From positions 75,407,672 to 75,471,671 of the forward strand of contig CM055095.1 of the NCBI GenBank assembly GCA_029204225.1: a stretch of DNA of 64,000 nucleotides, written 5' to 3'. Below the pieces are notes generated by a model that was given only the letters and a program-made list of their open reading frames with translations, made no database searches and was not told the origin of the DNA. This document shows, piece after piece, positions 60,263 to 64,000 of this stretch. Every line of letters starts with the position of its first letter. Position 1 is the first letter of the stretch. Made by a program: the position numbers and the translations under genes. This DNA comes from Diphasiastrum complanatum. Its lineage: Eukaryota > Streptophyta > Lycopodiopsida > Lycopodiales > Lycopodiaceae.

Positions 60263-60634
60263 TGTTGACTCATCATTCAATGCTTTCATCCTCAAAATAA
60301 AAGTACTTGGACTTTCTTCACTCTTTTGCAAACAAGAAAAGATTTGTCTTCTTAGAGTCAACACTATAGAACTAGACTTGGATTCATAAAGCTTCTTCAA
60401 TGAATCCCAAGCCTCACTTGATGAAGTACACTTACCAACTTCCTTGAGAAACTCATTGGTAACATTCATTTTGATCATGTGTAGAGCCCTTTTGGCCCTC
60501 TTATCATGCCTCAATTGTTCTTGTTGTGTTGCTAGTCTCTCCTCCAAACCTACAACAATATCCAAAACATCATTCATCTCAAGAAGTGATTCCATCCTCA
60601 CTTTCTACAATGAATAGTTACTTGAGGTAATCAT
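60258..60634 (-). pseudogene. copia family A gag N-terminal region
   Basis: Minus-strand frame from an ATG at 60634 (MITSSNYSL, then a TAG where Trp is expected) through MESLLEMNDVLDIVVGLEE, RALHMIKMNVTNEFLKEVG, SSSEAWDSLKKLYESKSSS and FILRMKALNDES. It breaks at about 60258, where unrelated sequence begins. It is the best-preserved family A gag N-terminus in the window; the plus-strand copy at 45777 matches residue for residue in several blocks. Confidence 0.9.
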
Positions 60635-61320
60635 TAGAGGAGTTTCAAAATTAAAAAAAGACTCTTCCTAAAGATGCTTTTTATTTTTTTCTTAGTTTCA
60701 TCCGCCATGTGGCCCAATGAAATTGCATATATTTGAAATCTACGTAACGTAAATAGAAATAATAAAGTTATAAAAATCAACTTTTAAAAATTTTGAATTT
60801 GCCACCGGGCAGGATGGGAAAATGCTATTGGTGGATAGTGTCTGCCCTGAACGTGTGAATATGCCTGACAACATTGTCTATAGTTAATTATTTAACCACA
60901 CCGGTTAATATGCTCATAAATTTCAAACTACACAGGTTTGCCAACAGTAAGTCATCACATGCATAGGAATTGGTGACATGCATCACAGTTAGACAATAAG
61001 CATAGTTACCACATGTTGTTACTATTGTGGTCCAGTTATCCATTCACATTGAATAAGTATCATAAAACATTGAGTCGATTTGGCATTTTATAGATTTGAG
61101 AATTTGGCGCTAAACTTTGGAAGCAATCGGTATGGCCAGGAGACCAAGATCTAAAATTGAATTAGTGATTCTTCACAATGAAAAGGATGATGCTTGATTT
61201 TGATAACCAACAAGATATATAAAAAACTCATGGGTTCTACTGCATCCATCCTCAAAAGGCATGTTTAGACCAAAAACGAAAACAAAGATGACATTCAAAT
61301 CATATTGAAAAGCAAAGATC
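60635..61320. other. no gene recognised
   Basis: AT-rich flank between the copia remnant and the multi-exon gene. It could include that gene's promoter or upstream exons. Confidence 0.4.
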
Positions 61321-61329
61321 CTTGACTTT

Positions 61330-62261
61330 ATGACTTCTCCAGGAGGGCAATCAATCTCAGAAGTCTTGGTTCAACATGTCTATATGCATTCGGAGTTGTA
61401 TCTACAAGATTTCAATATTCATGATCGCCAAAAATGTAACTGTAAGTTTAAAAAAAATTGGGATCTTTATTATAACATTCATGCTTTTGAAACTTGTTGA
61501 AATCATATCAGTTATCATATATGTATTGCATTCTTGCAGATTTATATCCATCCAACATAAGCAAATGGGAGCCAACACAATCCCTAGCAGGTATATTGGA
61601 TGTGATTCATTCGGATATTGGAAAATTACAATACAGAGGAAGAACTTCTAAGGAGCTTACAGATAGTGGTATATTTTTCTATAAGTCCAAGTACATTCCA
61701 GATATGCATGGAGGTTTCGGAAAGCTTGAAGATATACCACTACCACATTTTGGAAGTGATGAATGGCTTGCACCTAATAGTATGGTGTCAGAATCTTATA
61801 GATAAAAATTACTTTTAGATTTGAAAAACTCAATGAAAGCTAGCACTGGATCAAAAGTCAATAGACTAAGTTGGTTCCTATTCTTATATGTATTTGTAGA
61901 TTTTTTTTCAAATGCAAATGTTCGTAGAACACCAACATTATTTCTTTGAAAGGAAGTGCCAGATGACACTCTTTCAGATCTGATGGATGTGGGTTGGGAA
62001 TGCAAGGTAGTTGGAGATATTGAATGTAGAATTAAGAAATCATCTACGATATTTTGTAATTGCATTGCAAGACAAATGCTTAGTCTTACATTCAGTTACC
62101 AGAGATGGAAACGAATAAGTGGGAGATGGATGCCACTCGATCAAGATCTTCAAATGGATGATTACACAGATAAAAAAGAAATCCACATTTTCAACAATGA
62201 AGATATGCTAACTACAATTATAGTGGAGGATCATTGGAGCTCGAGTTATATCTGGTCTTAA
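61330..62261 (+). CDS. unrecognised multi-exon gene, three putative exons
   Basis: Exon blocks: about 61330-61441 (SPGGQSISEVLVQHVYMHSE, LQDFNIHDRQKCN), 61540-61779 (SKWEPTQSLAGILDVIHSD, FFYKSKYIPDMHGGFGKLED, PHFGSDEWLAPN) and 61957-62261 (LSDLMDVGWECKVVGDIE, STIFCNCIARQMLSL, WKRISGRWMPLDQDLQ), ending at a TAA after SSYIWS. Introns of 98 and 177 bp have GT-AG ends (donor T/GTAAGT at 61442, acceptor TTGCAG/AT; donor A/GTATGG at 61780, acceptor GGAAG/TG), and codon phases agree at both junctions. No stop or frameshift is needed. I do not recognise the family. The start lies upstream: a TGA closes the first frame near 61310, so the first block is probably an internal exon. It is convergent with the Ulp1-like gene, 500 bp away. 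Confidence 0.55.
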
Positions 62262-62760
62262 TGCACAATAAAATTCTACCAGAACACTTCGGATTCATTA
62301 TCAAAGGAAAGCTCGTAAGATTTTGATCTGATTTGCAAATCAGTCAATGATCATATATGTAACTTTATTAGAGAATAGACAAATTAACAAGTTGCTTATC
62401 TTTCATGCAAATACAAAAAAGACAGGAAAACACAACACCCTGCAAGGATCTTCCAACAGATATTAGCATTGTAGAAGAACAATGAAAATCCATACAATCA
62501 ATTGTACAAATTGGTATCTGTATTCAATAAAAGATCACTTGAACTTGGGGATTTTGTACATCTGTTCAAATGATTTTGTTTCTGTATGTCTATATCTCTA
62601 TAATTCTATTTCTATATGTTTATATGTCTATCTATTCAGCTTGGGTATTTACAAATTGCCCAGTCTCATTCAAAATCTGAACATCGTTTGGCTTAGATGG
62701 CCCAACATCAGTCTTTGGTCTATCAGTTGACCAGGCCAATAGACTAAGAATGATCTCCTG
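62262..62760. other. intergenic region between convergent genes
   Basis: About 500 bp, AT-rich, with TATAT and CTATAT-like words near 62585-62640. It presumably holds the 3' UTRs and polyadenylation signals of both genes. No coding signal. Confidence 0.5.
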
Positions 62761-64000
62761 TCAAAATCTGTACACTTCGCCAGCGATATAATCACTGAGG
62801 GCAAACTGCAATAAACACTATATTAGATGAATATTAATAACAAACAATAGTTTACATAAAGATAAAATAGAAAGGGCTAATAACTCACCTTCGAAATATC
62901 AACATCCTCCTGAAGATTGTACCACTGGAAAAATAACTTTGCATTGTATAGAGTACACCATGCACAGCTAAATGAGTCATTTTGATGGCGTGTCTACAAT
63001 ACATTCAATTGATTAATAATGTGATGAAGGTACTAATGCTTAACAATGATGATAAACAAAAATACACCAGAAATGTTCAATGATTATCTCAATGCTCACA
63101 TTTTCACATTTTTATGCCGTGGGATTCTCTATTGGAAAATATTTACATATTTCCAGCAACAGCGAGTCAATATTCTTATGTGTATTGCTGGCAGAATTCA
63201 TCTTTACACAAAGAAGATTTACAATATTATTATCTGTGATTTTTACAAAAATTACAATTAAGCTCCAGTGATCACTACAAAAAATCATGAAGAATGTCAT
63301 TAGATAAACGATACGATAATTACAAGTAAAGAAGTAGACAAGTAATGAATTTGACAAATAAAGAGGTAGACATACTTGGTATGATATGGCATCAACAAAA
63401 ACCTCACAGCAGGTGAGCAAGCACCAAGGATACAGTGTGATAAAGTGTCGTTGTTGTCCTTGATGCCTTGCAGGAAAAAATTGTTGAGAAGCGCCACTAC
63501 TTTCATTGAAACCCTTGCTATATCATACTGTAGTAAGGGAAGACCAGCCTCAATCATTGGATCGCTAATAGAGGCCCTTCTATCCTTCATCTGCAAGAAA
63601 TCTGGAATTTTAAAACTAAGAGTAAAACCAATCTCTTCTATTTGGAAGAGGATTGGCATGCCGATACTATCTATCGCATCTAAAATATCTTTCTCAAACT
63701 TTAAATAATCATCAGAATCTAAATATGATATAGGTTTGACATTAACGGGAGTAGGCAGGAGAGTATCTACAATGGAGGGAATGTCCAAAATTTTTGTGGC
63801 CGAATCAACCACAATATCAAGAGCTACAATATTTACAATTCCATCATCTCGAGATGTGGAAGCTTGGAGGGTCATACGTCGGATCTTTTTGGGAGCCTGA
63901 GAAGAGGATGGCTTGCTTCGAGGCGTTTAAAATGCTCAATGTAGTTTCGGACAGACTCTTTGCGACGCATCTTGATATGAGTAATTTGAATGAATGGGCT
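62761..64000 (-). CDS. Ulp1/C48-like cysteine protease gene, 5' end outside the window
   Basis: Minus-strand exons: at least 63875-63376, then 63274 to about 63100, 62993-62889 and 62805-62761 (ending ALSDYIAGEVYRF and TGA). The 101-bp intron 63375-63275 is GT-AG, and the codon split across it gives MPYHT-N-DHWSLIVI, the His block of SUMO-protease-like C48 peptidases. The 62993-62889 exon reads RHQNDSFSCAWCTLYNAKLFF: Gln and Cys are six residues apart, as in the Ulp1 oxyanion Gln and nucleophile. Two oddities: the expected catalytic Asp block reads KMNSASNTHKNI (Asn), and joining the second exon in phase to the next crosses a TAA at 63112-63114. A one-base slip near 63935 separates MRRKESVRNYIEHFK from PRSKPSSSQAPKKIRR upstream. 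It could be a host gene, a pseudogene, or encoded by a DNA transposon, since some plant Mutator-like elements carry Ulp1-like domains. Confidence 0.72.

Overview
The window looks like nuclear DNA of a land plant. It is AT-rich, full of Ty1/copia retrotransposons, carries degenerate TTTAGGG-type telomere-like repeats, and its few host-like genes have short GT-AG introns of about 50 to 180 bp. The sequence alone does not narrow the lineage. No rRNA or tRNA gene and no CRISPR array was seen. All calls are by eye from translations and repeat comparison.

Layout. 1-3160: minus-strand copia remnants (RT/RNase H, then an LTR end and a gag-like region). 3655-4250: microsatellites, ending in 107 bp of uninterrupted CT. 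5366-7244: an unusual foldback structure made of LTR sequence, with three 482-bp tandem units between 313-bp inverted arms. 7260-11107: a long decayed minus-strand copia gag-pol. 11246-12043: a stray LTR. 12360-14040: telomere-like DNA interrupted by a plus-strand LTR with primer-binding site. 15717-18427: a compact LTR element holding only a gag fragment. 19990-22720: a segment repeated, much diverged, at 55325-57910; the first copy keeps open exon-like blocks on the minus strand. 25633-29150 and 30815-32085: two plus-strand copia 3' halves with LTR starts. 33570-36735: minus-strand Ty3/gypsy-like relics. 37471-39520: a host-like gene remnant of the HAD/FCP1-like phosphatase family. 41220-43740: minus-strand copia. 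43896-44370: gypsy protease-like relic. 44640-53626: a plus-strand copia (family A) interrupted by a second copia (family B, 46843-53243), itself interrupted or recombined with a third pol fragment (50773-52880). 53640-54235: a second, more decayed HAD-like relic. 58186-60634: a minus-strand family A copia, split by a plus-strand LTR and leader. 61330-64000: two convergent multi-exon genes, an unrecognised one on the plus strand and a Ulp1/C48-like cysteine protease on the minus strand that runs off the window edge.

Almost every retroelement reading frame carries stops or frameshifts, so none appears autonomous. The best candidates for live or recently live genes are the convergent pair at the right end. 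Several frame breaks, inside and outside transposons, fall in short homopolymers, so part of the damage could be assembly error. The most interesting items are the Ulp1-like gene, the HAD-like remnant with Asn in its catalytic motif and an exact in-frame duplication, the duplicated exon-bearing segment, and the LTR foldback.
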